A stretch of DNA of 64,000 bases from Paramecium pentaurelia (taxonomy: Eukaryota; Ciliophora; Oligohymenophorea; Peniculida; Parameciidae), in contig CAJJDO010000047.1 of the NCBI GenBank assembly GCA_905183005.1, forward strand, positions 73,180 through 137,179, read 5' to 3'. How positions within the stretch are numbered: the stretch's first letter is position 1; the number at the start of each line of letters is the position of its first letter. The notes beneath the pieces are model-generated. The model ran no database searches, was not told the DNA's origin, and worked only from the letters and a program-made list of their open reading frames with translations. Of this stretch, positions 26,201 to 40,526 are shown piece after piece. Both the position numbers and the translations under genes were made by a program.

Positions 26201-29200
26201 TTTCAGGTTTAAGTTTTTGTCATTCAGATTTAAGAAATTCTAAATTTACAAAAGTTAATATAAATTCTTGTAATTTTAATTATGCTGATTTAACAGATTG
26301 TTTATGGGAAGTATAATGTAAAGAAAAACCATTTTTATAAAAAGATAAAGAAATAAATTTAGTTGAATTCTCTTCAAATGGTAAATTTATTGCATCAAAT
26401 GGATAAGACAATTTAGTAATACTTTGGGATTTTGAAAATTATAAAGAACTAGTAGCATTGGATGGTCATTAAGATGAAATATTATCAGTTGCCTTTTCTT
26501 ATGATTGTAAAACTTTAGCTTCATCAAGTAAAGATAAAACTATAAAGTTATGGGATATTTAAGATCCATAATAAAAATAATTAATAGTTTCTTTAAATTA
26601 TCATGACAATCCAGTTACAGGAGTTAAATTTGCTTTAGATGGAAAAAAAATAGTTTCAGCTGATAATGCAGGAATGTTGATGCATTGCAGTTCTGAAGTT
26701 ATCTCAGAAAAACCAGATGATATTATATTTTAGTATTAAGAAGAAATCTTGGTTTGCGTATCAACTTAGGATGATAAATTTCTTGCCTTAGCATTAGATG
26801 ACTCCAGTATTAAATTAGTTGAGGTAGAAACTAAGAAAGAAAGAGTTTTAATAGGTCATACTGGAAAAATTGTAGCATTAGCTTTCAGTAAGAGTGGAAA
26901 TAGATTAGTATCTGCATGTAACAACTTATTATTATCATGGGATTTAAAAGATGATTGTAAATGCTAAGTATTGTCTTTTTAAGAATATTAAATCGAATAT
27001 ATAACCATACCAAATGAAAAAAAATTAGTTATTGCAGCAGAAACCTTTTTGGCTTATGGAGAATTTTAGTATGATAATTCTGCTGATTTTAATATTATAG
27101 AATAATCCTTTCCTGTTTAGTTATTTCCTAATTCTAATTTTGCTTTTGTAGTTTAAGATTAGATAATTCATATATATGATCTGAGTACTTAAGTAATTAT
27201 TAATAGTATCATTTTTGATAAAGAAATTAATAAAATTTAACTTGATAGTAATGAATAAATTTTAACATTAAGATTTCCGCACTATTATCAATAAGATGTG
27301 ATTATGGATATGAATACAGTTTAAGAAGTTATCATTTCTGAANAAAGAAAATCTTATTAATATAGTTTAACTATCAAGTGATGATAAGTTCATAAATGCT
27401 GCTTCAAATAGTATTTTTTTATTATCTTAATTGGATGCTTATTTAGGATTTGAAGATTTTTAAGGAATTTAATTAGTTGATACAAATATTTCAGGTTTAA
27501 GTTTTTGTCATTCAGATTTAAGAAATTCTAAATTTACAAAAGTTAATATAAATTCTTGTAATTTTAATTATGCTGATTTAACAGATTGTTTATGGGAAGT
27601 ATAATGTAAAGAAAAACCATTTTTATAAAAAGATAAAGAAATAAATTTAGTTGAATTCTCTTCAAATGGTAAATTTATTGCATCAAATGGATAAGACAAT
27701 TTAGTAATACTTTGGGATTTTGAAAATTATAAAGAACTAGTAGCATTGGATGGTCATTAAGATGAAATATTATCAGTTGCCTTTTCTTATGATTGTAAAA
27801 CTTTAGCTTCATCAAGTAAAGATAAAACTATAAAGTTATGGGATATTTAAGATCCATAATAAAAATAATTAATAGTTTCTTTAAATTATCATGACAATCC
27901 AGTTACAGGAGTTAAATTTGCTTTAGATGGAAAAAAAATAGTTTCAGCTGATAATGCAGGAATGTTGATGCATTGCAGTTCTGAAGTTATCTCAGAAAAA
28001 CCAGATGATATTATATTTTAGTATTAAGAAGAAATCTTGGTTTGCGTATCAACTTAGGATGATAAATTTCTTGCCTTAGCATTAGATGACTCCAGTATTA
28101 AATTAGTTGAGGTAGAAACTAAGAAAGAAAGAGTTTTAATAGGTCATACTGGAAAAATTGTAGCATTAGCTTTCAGTAAGAGTGGAAATAGATTAGTATC
28201 TGCATGTAACAACTTATTATTATCATGGGATTTAAAAGATGATTGTAAATGCTAAGTATTGTCTTTTTAAGAATATTAAATCGAATATATAACCATACCA
28301 AATGAAAAAAAATTAGTTATTGCAGCAGAAACCTTTTTGGCTTATGGAGAATTTTAGTATGATAATTCTGCTGATTTTAATATTATAGAATAATCCTTTC
28401 CTGTTTAGTTATTTCCTAATTCTAATTTTGCTTTTGTAGTTTAAGATTAGATAATTCATATATATGATCTGAATACTTAAGTAATTATTAATAGTATCAC
28501 TTTTGATATATAAATTAATAAAATTTAACTCGACAGTAATGAATAAATGTTAACAATTAAATCATAAAGGAGTTGGTACTATAATGAATAATAAATAATT
28601 TTGGATATGAATACAGTTTAAGAAGTTATCATTTCTGAATCAGAAAAATAAAATATAATTTATTATGAGGATCTAGCATTTTAATCAAATTACAATGAAA
28701 TTATAATCTACGATGATAAAAAATAAAATTTGGGTGAATCCTACGATATTGATTGTGAATTCAATAAATCTATTCGATGTTTTTCATTCTCAACTAATTA
28801 TTAAGTATTTGCTTGGTATTATAATTATTATTATTAAGAAGAATTAATTTTTTATGATTTTAAAGAAAAATAAAAGATAGATAATATTGAAAATAAAGGA
28901 AGAGTTAAGAAAATAGCCTCTTCCCCATGCAAACCTATACTATCTGTAATTTATGAAGATGGAAACTTATATTTTTGGAATATTAGTAAATCTCCTTTTG
29001 AATGTTAAAAGTTTAATTAGGTTGATGAGAGTGTTTAGATTGATTAAATTGCATATTCACCTGATGGTTCATTATTAATTATTTACACCAAGGATGATAT
29101 GCTCAGAATTTTCGATGAGATTAAAGGATCAGAAAGAAAGAATAAAAAATTAGAATTTTCCATTTATGGAGATATTTTAGTTTCAAATGATAATGAGACT

Positions 29201-32200
29201 TTGGCTTTGATACGATCTTACTATAATCGTGATATCATTCTATGGAACTTTATTTAGGATAAGGAAATATTAAAAGTTGAAAATTAATCTAATTATCCTA
29301 TTATTTAATTCTGTCCAGATGGAATATCTTTTGTACATTTAGAAGATAAAAATGTAAGATTTTGGAATAAAAATACAGGAGAATTTATTCTTATTTATTA
29401 ACTTCCTAAAGATTCATATTATGATTGTATTAATTTCTTTAAGGATGGAAAGTAGTTTGTGACTGCTGGAACATATATTAGAATTTGGAAATATTCTGAA
29501 AATAAAATAGAAATGATTAGTGCTTATAAACCTGATTATAGAGTTACAGAATTATTATTAACTGATAATGACTAAAATCTAGTATGTATTGTGGATGGAC
29601 ATATAAAAATTATCCCTCTGTAGATATGCAATTTAAAATACATAATCCCTACTTCAAATAGAATTGCCAAATTTTTAACAAATGGATATCTAGTTACCAA
29701 TGATAATTATAGCGTTGAAGTTTATGATTGGAAAAATGCTTAATCAATAATTATATTGGAAACTAATATTGATGACGTATATTTCTTTTAAGATAATTAA
29801 TATTGCCTATTTATTAAAAATTAAAGAATTACGAAATTAAGAATTGATCCGAAGGATGAAATATTTAATTTAAATCTTTGTGAATAGATTTAGAGTATAA
29901 AACTCATAAAAAATGAATAGATTCTAATTATCGAATGTAAAAATACATTAAAATTATTAAATCTGGAAGATTCTTCCAATATCTATGAAATTCAAACTTA
30001 TGTAAATAATAATTTAGATTATTTCCATTGGTCAATTAATAATGATTATATTTGTTACAGACCTAATGCTAATTTTGTAATTAGAGAAATAAAAACAAAA
30101 TAAAAAAATAAATTTATATCTCTAGAAAATAAAGTGCTTCAAATAAATTCCTTTGATTCTGAAGATCAAATATTATTAAAAGATGAAAGTGGCCAAGGTA
30201 TCCTAAATCTTGTTTCTTAACAGTTTAATTTATTTGAAAAATAATTTAAATAATCAACGAATTCTTAAAATGAATAAAATATTTTTTGTGAAGGCATAGA
30301 TTGCCATGCACAATTATATGAAGTTGCTCATGATACATACTTGATTACTTTTGATGGTAATCAGATATTGCCATAATAATTTAAAAAAAATGGTTAATTT
30401 TTATATACTTATTTAAATAACAATTAAGTAACTATATTGTCTATTGATGAATAAAAATAACTAAAAATTTAATGTTCCTTATAGTTTGAATCAGAAGTTA
30501 AGAAGTTTTCAGTAACTCCTTCTTTCGATTATATAGCTGTCTTATATTAAAATTAAGTAAAATTAATAAATTTAGGTTGGTTGTTATAAGTCTAAATGGT
30601 AAGTATTTATGAAAAGAAGGATGATGTTAAAGATATAAGTTCTTTTATAATATCTTAAGATAATACAAAAATTATTACAGGATCTAAAGCTATTAGGGTC
30701 TATAGATTGGATTTAAAAAAAGAGAAAGATTATTACAAAAATTTGTACAAGTAAATAAATTGTGTTGTTGAAATTGATTAAAACACTTTTTGTATTGGTG
30801 AAGACAACAATATATAACTGGTGAGAATTGATATTTACTAAAATAACATTATTTTAGGAGAACATGAAAAAGCTATTACATGTTTGAGTTACTGTTAAAG
30901 AACATAATTATTAGCATCAGGTAGTAAAGATTAAAAGATATTTTTGTGGAATGTGGATGCTAGAAAGAAAATAGCAGTTTTTGAAGGTCATACATGGTGT
31001 GTTAATAAATTATCTTTTTCACCTGATGGAAAATGTTTGGCTTCTGCAAGTGATGACAAATAAATTAAATTATGGAATATTGAATTAAGTGAATAATCAA
31101 AAATATCAAAAGGACATCAACAATGTGTAAAATAAGTTGCTTTCTCAAAAGATGGTCTTATTCTAGCATCATGTAGTTATGATTTATCAATTACTTTATG
31201 GGATTTAATAGACAAAACCTTTATTATTATGTTATAAGAACATACTTCATGTATAAATTGTTTAGAGTTCTCTTTTTGTTCTAAATGGTTAGCATCAGGA
31301 AGTTAGGATGGAGTTTGTTTATGGGATGTTAAATTTCCACATGAGACTACTTTATTCTTTAAAATAGAAGAGATGTATTTAAATACTGATCAATTATTTT
31401 TTACTCCATCAGGGTGTTTTGCTACTATTTCTAATGATAAAGGTGAATAATATAAAAAAAAATATTAAAAAGAAATATTAAATGTTACTAAAATTTAAAT
31501 TTGGAGTTTAAATAAAATTGTTAAAGAAGAAAAAAAATTCTAAATATAGAGAAATTGGAATGATCTTATTTTTATATCAGATGATGATCTTGTATTTTAA
31601 GGTTATTAGAAAACAGTTAAAGTCTATGATTTATCAACAAAAACTAGTCAAGATCTTGAAGAACATAAAAATTAAGTGAAAATGATTAAATCTTGGGATT
31701 ATGGTCAGAAATTATTATCAGTAGATGATTAGAATATTATGTTTTATTGGGAAAAAATAAACAAAACTTGGAAGAAGTAATCAACAATTTAATTAGAACC
31801 ATATATTACTTAAATTGATATAATTAGATATGATTATCAAGATTTCATAGTAACAAAGAATGAAAAATCAATAATTATATCAGATCTTAATTAATTAAAA
31901 TAGTAAAAGCCATTTATTGATTTAAATATTAAAAGTTCAATTAAAAATGTTTATTTATCAACTAGCTAAAATTTCTTTATAATTTTAAATTATGATGATG
32001 AAATAATACTAATAGATAGTGTTTCTGGACAAAGTAAAAATACATTTATTAATTGTTACAATACACGATAAGTTAAAGTATCTTATGATGATAGATTTAT
32101 AGCTATTAGTGATTATTCTTAAATTAATATCTATGAAATCTCTGAAAAGTAAGAGTAAGTGATAATAGATTAAGAAGGAAGTGTTCAGATTTTAGATTTT

Positions 32201-34021
32201 AGCTGGGATGATTCAAATATATTATATATAGCATCAGAAAAAAAAATAATTAAAAAGTGTAACATTAAAAATAGATCTTAAGAAATAATTCTCGAATTAG
32301 AGGATTCTTATTATTATGATATCTATTTATAGATTTCTAGACTATGCAATTATTTAATTTATAAGGATTATTATAAGCCTTTTACTGTAATAAATTTAAG
32401 TAATAAATAAGAGTATTAACCTTCAATAGAAGGTAATTAAGAACTTGCAACCTTTTCTTATAATGAAAATTTAGTTGCTATATCCACTTCAGATTATAAA
32501 ATCTATTTATGGAATTATGAAAAATAAATTATTACAGAAAACAAATTGATTTATAAACAAACAACTCAAAATTTAACTTTTACAGATAATGACAATGAGT
32601 TGATTTGTTGTTTAGAAAGATCAATTTGTTTATTTGAGATTTAAGAAGATCTTTAATTAATATTAAAATATATTTGGGAGATAGAGTCAGGTCGTTTTTG
32701 TACTTATTGTCCTAAGCTTAAATCAATTTTTAAATCTTATGATTCTACAATCGCATAGATTTATATTGTGAATTATGCATAAACTAAAATATTAATTGAT
32801 GAAGAGCATAATCCCATTAATTTTCACTCCACTTACTATGGAGATTATATAGCATCAATAAGTTAATAAAGTTTAATCATATGGGACTTTAAAAACGATA
32901 AGTAAATATTAAATACTACTTAATGGTGTGGTAAATAAGTTATGCTCATAGAATTAAAGACAGTAATAATTGGAGGGGATAAAGAAATCAAGATTTTAGA
33001 TATTTCAAAATTAGACAATATTTAAGAAATTTAAACAATTACTTTTGAGTAATATATCACAAGTCTTTCATTTTCTTTAAAATAGTAATTTTTTGTTTGT
33101 TCATTTGACTATAAAATAAAAGTATGGAGAATTTTAAATGATGGATAGTCTTATTAAGTAGCTATATATGATACATAATATTCTGGATAAACGAATCCTA
33201 TTATTTCAGCTTCTGGTGATATTTTAATTTACTATGAAGAATATCATTTTAATGTAATTAGGATTAAGCAATTAAATACTATAGAATTAATCTTTAAAAC
33301 AGTGAATGGTCTTTAATATTCCTCAGATTATTAATATTTGATAACATTAATAGATGGATGTCCATAATTATTTACTTCAAATTTAGAACTAGTAGAAAAT
33401 TAATTAGAAAGCTCATTATAAGAAATAAAAGGAGATTTAATAAAATCAACTTCTGTAGATTCGATATTTGCAATTGCAGATGATTATTGCATATGGTTAG
33501 TTTAAATTGTTAATAAAAATAAATTAACATTGATTAGGAAGATTATGTTAGAAGTAAAAGATGATATTATTGTTTCTTTTGGTATTAACCCTTTAGGAAC
33601 TTGGTTAATTGTTGGCAACAAATTTGGATCAATTTACTTCTGGGATTTAACTAATTCTAACACTATGGATAACCCTAAACCAAACTAAATTATAGAAAAT
33701 TAAAATGATTAAATTTTCTATTTAGCATTCAGCCCAAATGGAACTGATTTTTCAGCAGCAGTTTTTGATGGATCTATAAATTTATATTCAGTGGAATAAA
33801 TAAAAAATGTTTAAAATATCAAATAGAATGATGATAATTAAGAATAGAATTAAATATAAGTAATAGAAAATTTGAATGAAGAATTCAAATTAATTTGTTA
33901 TAAATCATTTTCCAGATAATCTTTATTATTGGCCAATAAATGCAAAATAAAAAATTCTTAAATCAAATAAAATGAAAAATCAATTCTGTAATTATTCAAA
34001 TAAAAAGGAGCAGATGAATGA
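20254..34021 (+). CDS. Giant STAND protein B: NACHT NTPase, pentapeptide-type segment, WD40 tail
   Basis: ATG 20254 (MFKRIMNQRFNSHSD), TGA 34019. The frame is continuous once the repeats at N 25970 (39 nt) and N 27343 (about 1.29 kb) are removed, giving about 4,146 aa without introns. The layout equals that of A: RGGGCG at residue 59, a long helical N-terminus, Walker A GNAGSGKS, Walker B IILILDSYDEM, a segment LVDTNISGLSFCHSDLRNSKF of pentapeptide type, then WD40 repeats. The best-kept repeats lie near the C-terminus at 30860-31340 (LASGSKDQKIFLWNVDA, FSPDGKCLASASDDKQIKLW). The N-terminal and WD40 parts are clearly diverged from A, but B is very close to C throughout. It is followed by a decayed copy of the 3' end of the TPLATE-like gene, showing that B arose by segmental duplication. 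A switch/receptor role is family knowledge; the ligand is unknown. Confidence 0.85.
23836..24495 (+). repeat. 660-bp homogenised tract in gene B
   Basis: Counterpart of the tract in genes A and C that covers Walker A and Walker B. Upstream of ATGGATATAAG the A and B sequences differ at many positions. Downstream of 24495 they diverge again. Confidence 0.8.
25971..27342 (+). repeat. N-bounded stretch in gene B, partly repeated, with a C-type end
   Basis: It starts by repeating 39 nt across N 25970. From 26056 it is repeated by 27344 onward. Near its end (27180-27342) it carries variants found in gene C at 43760-43920 (for example AAGATTTCCGCACTATTATC) and not those of the following B copy. 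It is probably a chimeric contig joining B and C sequence. Confidence 0.7.
27344..28630 (+). repeat. Second copy of 26056-27342 in gene B
   Basis: Nearly identical to 26056-27342, then continuing into unique gene-B sequence. This is the copy that fits the rest of gene B. The repeated block encodes the pentapeptide-type segment and the first WD40 repeats, so reading both copies would give a false extra WD40 block. Confidence 0.75.
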
Positions 34022-34094
34022 TATTATTTAAAAAATAATAATAAATTATTTAAATTTAGAATATATTAATATATTTGTATGATCTATATAAATA

Positions 34095-34360
34095 TACATC
34101 ATAATGTTACATATATAATCTATTCAATACAACTTTATCAGATTTAATCTAAAAAGTTATATTATTTTATATATCTAATTTTACTTCTGGTGAATTTGAT
34201 TATGTTAAAATATTTGATATTGTAATTTCTAAGTTTAACCATTAATTAGATGATACAATAATCCAATACTTATTATTTTAGATCCATTATAAGCGATCAA
34301 ATCAAGGCTTAAGTTTAATTTAATCTAATTAAAATAATTAATTTGTATTATCTAAGATAT
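34095..34360 (-). pseudogene. Decayed 3' fragment of the TPLATE-like gene
   Basis: Downstream of gene B the sequence follows that downstream of gene C (49371-49681), with many substitutions and a loss of about 65 nt that removes most of the last exon. Shared landmarks include TATCAGATTTAATCTAAA, AACCATTAATTAGAT, CAATAATCCAATA and TTTGTATTATCTAAGAT. Similarity stops near 34360. It is a leftover of the duplicated segment and cannot encode a useful product. Confidence 0.7.
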
Positions 34361-35063
34361 CTAAAGTGGTTGATTTAAATTATAGTTTGTATTGTTTTGG
34401 AATTATGTTTTTTTAAATATTAATGGCTTCTTTAATGATCTAAATGTACTTAGATGATTAGATGTTGAGCTGTTCATTTATATTAATAATAAGTCAATTG
34501 ATGATTTCTAGTATATAATTTGCATTAATTCTAATCAGAATGGATCTTTTAAAGTTGATATCAATGATACACATTCTAAAAGTCTACAGCCAATACCTAT
34601 TATTTAATATATCCCCATTGTCGGCCATTAGCTGAATTTGTTAAAAATCAAGATATTTTAATTTCTTTAAATTCCTTTACATCCCATTCCTTTTTCATCT
34701 TAATTTCCTGAATCCATGATTAATCTTTTCAACCGCCTAAACGAACATCTTGAAAGTTTTCAATACATGAAAAGAATCCAAAAATTTTATATCTATATAT
34801 ATATGTTAGAAAGATTCTAATAAGAACTATCAGATTACTATTTTAAATCACATCACCTTTAACAAGTTCCTTAATATTCTCAATCTTCTAAGTCCAATCT
34901 TTATTTTTTTTATAACTATATCTCAAAGATGTGTTGGTTGATCAGATTTTAAATCATTATTAATCTTAAGGAGTGATTATTTAACATTCTGACTATATTT
35001 GATTTAGTTAGCCACTCATGAATAAAAAATTATTAAAAAAAATACTTGTCTAATAAAATCTTA
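34361..35063. other. Breakpoint region between two gene fragments, identity unknown
   Basis: About 700 nt lie between the TPLATE-like fragment and the gene-A fragment and match nothing else in the window. A plus-strand frame is open for about 147 codons (34533-34976, ending TGA) and has some protein-like composition (SMINLFNRLNEHLESFQYM). An overlapping frame upstream (about 34390-34640) is hydrophobic. With only one stop codon in use, open frames of this length are weak evidence. It may be a broken membrane-protein gene or spacer. Confidence 0.35.
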
Positions 35064-35891
35064 AGTATAGAAAATTAAAAATGGAGTTGCTTTTCACCTG
35101 ATAGTAAATATTTGGTTAATTTGACTCCATATTTATAAATTTTGGAGTTATAAAATCTTTAAATGATTCATAACTTTGAAGATTAAACTAGAGAATAGAT
35201 TTAATTTTAGACATCAGAGATATTAGTAATAGAAAATAACTTGATATTTTTTTGTTTTGATTAGAGCATTTCAATTTTTGATTCTATTAGTTTAAAAAAA
35301 GTAAAAGAAGTTAAAATAGATTTTCAAGCCAATCAATTTGAATTTTCGTAAAATCAGAAATATTTGGCTTCGATGTGTTCTACAGCTGTTTAAATTTTTT
35401 CTTTTTACAACTAGAAAGATCTTTTTGAATTTTGGACTATTAAAGGGGATAAAAATTTTATAAACTCTATTGCTTTATCTCCAAAATGGGATCTTCTTTT
35501 AACAGGTGGTTAAAATTAAGTAGATTATATTAATTCTATTGCATTATGGAAAGTAGAATAATGTGAATAAATTTGTTTAAATAATTAAATAAATGATGAA
35601 GTCAAAGTTCTTAAATTTTGTCCAGATGGTGTTAATTTTGTTGCAGGTCTTTCAGATGGATCTGTTAATTTATATTCTATTCATGTTTAATAAACTAATT
35701 TCTATAAGAAATAATGTTTTGGATAATTCAAATTAAATGATGAGAAATCTAAATATTATATATTTTGTTTTAAATCATTTGCTAAATAATCATTATTGAC
35801 TGCTCAATAGAGCCTTTTAACGAAATCATGCATAAAGTCAGAACAAAAATCTATTATTGAATTATTTCTTTAAAAAGGAGCTTAATAATGA
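35064..35891 (+). pseudogene. Truncated 3' copy of giant gene A (A')
   Basis: It matches gene A from about 18721 to the TGA at 19907. An internal deletion of about 360 nt (equivalent to roughly 18890-19255) keeps the frame. It ends with the same FLQKGAQQ-stop. It has no start codon, no NACHT domain and only the last few WD40 blades. It precedes gene C exactly as the intact gene A end precedes gene B, so it marks the left side of the duplicated segment. Confidence 0.8.
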
Positions 35892-36299
35892 TATAAATGT
35901 TTGAAAAATATTAATTACCTATAAACAAATAATTTGACGTTTCTTAAGAATTTTTATAATATCTAGTTAATTATTGTAATTTGATCATTTAATATAACAA
36001 TAAATTATATTATAATTATATTGAATATATTAATTAATAATGTAAAATATATTTAAATTTTTTAATAATTACTAATTAGTTTATAAATAATGATCATTAA
36101 TGCTACTTAATTAATGCATTCTTTGAAGGAGTATTTTAGTTTTGGATAATCCTGTAATTTGAATTAAATCTTCTAATAAAACTTACTATTCTTATTTAAA
36201 TAAAAATAGGCAAATAAATTAATAAAATAAATTTTATATAATTTAAATATGAAACCCTTATATTAAAATTTAAATAATAAATATATTTTCAAAAGAATC
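35892..36299. promoter_or_regulatory. Duplicated intergenic region upstream of gene C
   Basis: Counterpart of 19910-20253 with an extra stretch of about 60 nt near 35918-35980 and scattered substitutions. The ATG used by gene B is ATT here (position 36285-36287), so the C start moves to the next methionine, five codons on. Confidence 0.55.
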
Positions 36300-39200
36300 A
36301 TGAATTAAAGATTTAATTCTCACTTAGATATTTGCTAATACTGTTAAAATAATAGTGTTGCCTCTAATGTTAGAATTTTTGAGCCTTAAAAGAAAAAATT
36401 TAATTAATTAACTGAAGTCTGTGATAAGCAATCAAATTCATAATTTTTACTTCATTTAAGAGGAGGAGGATGCGGATAAGCTAAACCAAAATAACAAATT
36501 GAAGAAAAGACAATTATTGGTTTGCCTAATGATTTTTTGATTAAGCTAGAAAAATATGTTAATATTATCAATACTAAAGCTTAACTTATAACAGATACTT
36601 CATAAAGAAATGAAGTAATAATAGCATTTTAATGGTGTATGCATAATAGAGAGCATTTCAATACTTGTTGTGTAAACAATAATTTAACATCATCAATATA
36701 TACAAAAATATTGAATTCATTTAAGGATTTGCTTAAAATTCTTCCTGTTTATTTAAGAACTTCATGGTTTTTATGCTATTAAATTCTATAAATATGTAAT
36801 GACTTTTTGAGAATTATATATTCATTCTAAATACAAAATAAGGAAAGATTATTGGATTTAGAATTGCAATAATAATTCTTAGAAGATTTAGAAGAATTTA
36901 AGGTATAATTTGAAATTGAATAAACAAATGTGTGGAATACAGGTATAGAATATGAAATAACTCTTATTAAAATTATGTTAATGAATTGTCAGACAAATTC
37001 AGAAGAAGGATAAAATTTGTTAATAGATATTGTAAAAAATTTGGCTTAATCAGCTTTATAATTATCGCCAACTGAAGACCTAATCCCAAGTCTTATTGAA
37101 GGAGCTAAATTTTTATTTTTATAATACAAAGATAAAATATTATATCCTGAAGAGGTATATGCTACATATTATTTATTCCAAACTCTTAAATGGTCTATTG
37201 TGGCTCAAATAAAATAATAGAATTCAATCAATAATTAAGTTAAAAAACTAAAAGATGCATTTTTATAATATATTATAAATTCAGATAATTGGATTATTCA
37301 TTATAGCTGGATGTCAATGATTATTGATTTAATAGCATATAGACCAATTATTGAGAAATTTTAAATTCTTAATGGTACTCCAATATAATAATAATCGCTT
37401 TGGAACAATTTAATTGAAAATAACGTAATTGTTAGTCTTACATATAATAAAAATTAAGCATCTATTATATTATTTCAAAATCAAGGAAAATATTTTAGTA
37501 AAGAAATATAGAGTATTATTAAATAATAAGGTATTCCTAAATTTAAGTTACTATCAGAATCTCTTTTAAAAGGCTAGTTTACTCAATAAAGTAATATTTG
37601 GGATTTCTATAAAAATTTTTCATTTAAAAAAAAGCAATAAACAATTATAAGGGATTATGAAATTATTTTAGAAAATAATGATTTATTATTATTAGAGTAA
37701 TAAATTGAAAAATTTAATGCTTAATTAGATGAATTAGTTCTATTGTATTAATAAATCTAAGAATCATTTACTGATTATTTTACTTAATCCAATATTACAT
37801 AATTCGAAATTAAATTATTTTAAGATGATTACTCTGTTTTTGCAAAATAATTTTTAGATGCTTATAAATAGGCATTATATCGTCTCAATTTTATTATAGA
37901 AAAATCTACTATTGAATATCAAAAATTAAAATTACTTTGTCCTTATTTTCAAAATAATGAAAATTTATAAGCCAGTTTTAACAATATTTAGAATTTGATT
38001 AATGTTAAATTTTTAGCATTATAAAAAGATTTTATTTCAAAATTTTTAAAAGTTATAGAATATTTAAGTCATCTATCTGAAATTAATTTAAATCCACAAT
38101 CTAAAAATTTAACTGATTTAGAGAATGTAAATAACAAATTTTAAATATCAAATCTTCAGAGCTCGTATAAAAATTTAGAATAATCATCAATATAATAATA
38201 GAACGATTATTCAATACTTTAATAGTTCATAATAAATATGAAGGAATTTTAAAAAGAGTTTTCTTTCTCAATGTCAAGTAGTAAAACTAATGATAATATT
38301 ATTAATATTAGATCTGATACAATATAAGCTATGTCAAATACTATTTGCTCAGGTAAATGGATCAAAATAATAAAGTAATAACTTAGTAATTGTTTTTCAG
38401 ATAGATTTATTTTATGCCAAAATGATGTTAAAACAATATAAGATATTCAAAACATCTACATAAATTGCAGTTTTAGCTTGTAAATGTTGAAATTATTGAA
38501 ATAATTCTATTAAATTCATTAATATAAAATTAATACTTTTGAAAAAAAAAGTAATTAGGAAAAGCTCTTAGCCAATCAAGAATAAGAAAAGTTTTATCAA
38601 AATTTAAAATTAATTATAATCAAGTAGTTAACATAATAAAAAGATTAAATCAGATAAATTGTATAATAAAAAGATGTTGATAATGGTAGTAGTTTAAATA
38701 AAGAAAAAAAAAAATAACTTTTTTAAAAAATCAAGTCTGATTATATGATAACAAAAAATGAAAATGAAAATATTGAAGGGAAAGAAATTTAAGAAATAAA
38801 ATCATAGGCTATCAAATTTATGCAAGAATCTAGTTTATTTATTGCTTTATAAAATTAGAATGAACATTATGACCTTGATGGTTTTAATAGTTTAATAAAA
38901 AGATATGAAAGTAAGATAACTGAAATTAAAAATCAGTAAGGGAAATTTAATAATAGTCTACCTTAAGAGAATAAAAGAACTTTTGAAAATTGGATAAGAG
39001 AGAACAAACATTTAGATTTCTGTCATTTTTGTGTAGATTAAGATTTGAAAGAGTTAAAGAATACAAATAAATTACTTAAATTATTTGAATAAATTATATT
39101 CTTCCATATAGATTAAATTTAATAGATTGAAAATTAAGATATTTAAAAAAATATAGATAACTTTAATACATAAAGATAACAAATAGAAAACAAATTCAAT

Positions 39201-39866
39201 ATCTAAAACTAAATTAATAAATTAATCGAAATTTTTAAAGGAAGTAATTAACATGATGATTGCAAATGTATCATTTAGATTGAACAAGAAAATAAGTAAT
39301 AAAATGATTAATATTATGAATAAATTGATTCAACTTTACAAGAAACCTTAGATTTCTTTATATTAAAATAAAATAGTTTAGAAACAATAACTTAAAATTT
39401 AGACCCAATATACTTAATTGTAATGAATAATCTATGTGAACAAGTAGTTATTAAAAAATCAATATTTGATGTATTTGATTTCAACAATGATTATAAGATT
39501 AGAGAATGCTTAGTTTATAACTTAATAAAGCTTTAGTAAGGAATCAAAGAAGAATAAATAATAGAATTTTCATCAAAACTTATTTAATATTTTTGGGTTT
39601 TTGAAAAAGATTAAAGAGTTAGAAATCTTTTAAAAAATAAGGAATTAATTGAAATGTAGAAACTTTTTTTTTCTTAAGATATCAAAACTATGTCTGAATC
39701 TATTAAATAAGAGATGAGATTTAGAATTAAAAGTATAGAAAATATTTCATAAGAATTAAGACTTGAGGGTAATGCTTCAATTAAAGAGCAACTTAAATAA
39801 TAACTTATATTAGCATATGAAGAACTTGAATAATATAATGATAATATTACTGAAATGTCTGAAAAA

Positions 39867-40526
39867 ATGGATATAAGTTTAATATTTTTAAAAGATATAT
39901 CAAAAGATGTAAAATAAATAAAAAATTAAATTGATAATTTATAAGAAAGTTTAAATTAAGTAGGTGATGATATTCGTAAATTAAGAGGAAAAAGATATGA
40001 TGAATTATTAGAAATAAGAAAATAAAAAATATTATTATAATCTAAATTAGCAGAAGTAGATTCTGTTTATGTTTAATTAAAAACTATAGAATTTGATCCT
40101 GTTAGTGGTTAAAGTATAACATCAAAAGATGGTTCAAACATAACTAAATTAATGAGTGATTAATGGGATGATTTTACAGGTGAAGTTAATGAATTTATAT
40201 GGGATGAATCAAAATCAAATGATGTAATGTTACTTTCAGGAAATGCTGGTTCTGGTAAAAGTAAAGCAGCAAGAAAAATTGAAGAATTTCTTTGGAAATA
40301 AAAAGGTATTCAATCTAAATGGATTCCTATCTTTGTATCATTACCAACTTTAAAAAATCCTAAATATAATTTATTTGAATAAGCTTTAGAATCTGAAAAT
40401 TATTAATTTGATAAATATTAACTTAGAGAATTTAAAGAAGCTATTTAAAATAAAAAAGAATTTATTATATTAATATTAGATAGTTATGATGAAATGAAAT
40501 AAGATTGTATTTAATAAAATCTTATT
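39867..40526 (+). repeat. 660-bp homogenised tract in gene C
   Basis: Counterpart of 10886-11545 and 23836-24495, coding for the part of the NACHT domain with Walker A and B. Identity between B and C continues well beyond this tract, so its limits are defined by comparison with gene A. Confidence 0.75.
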
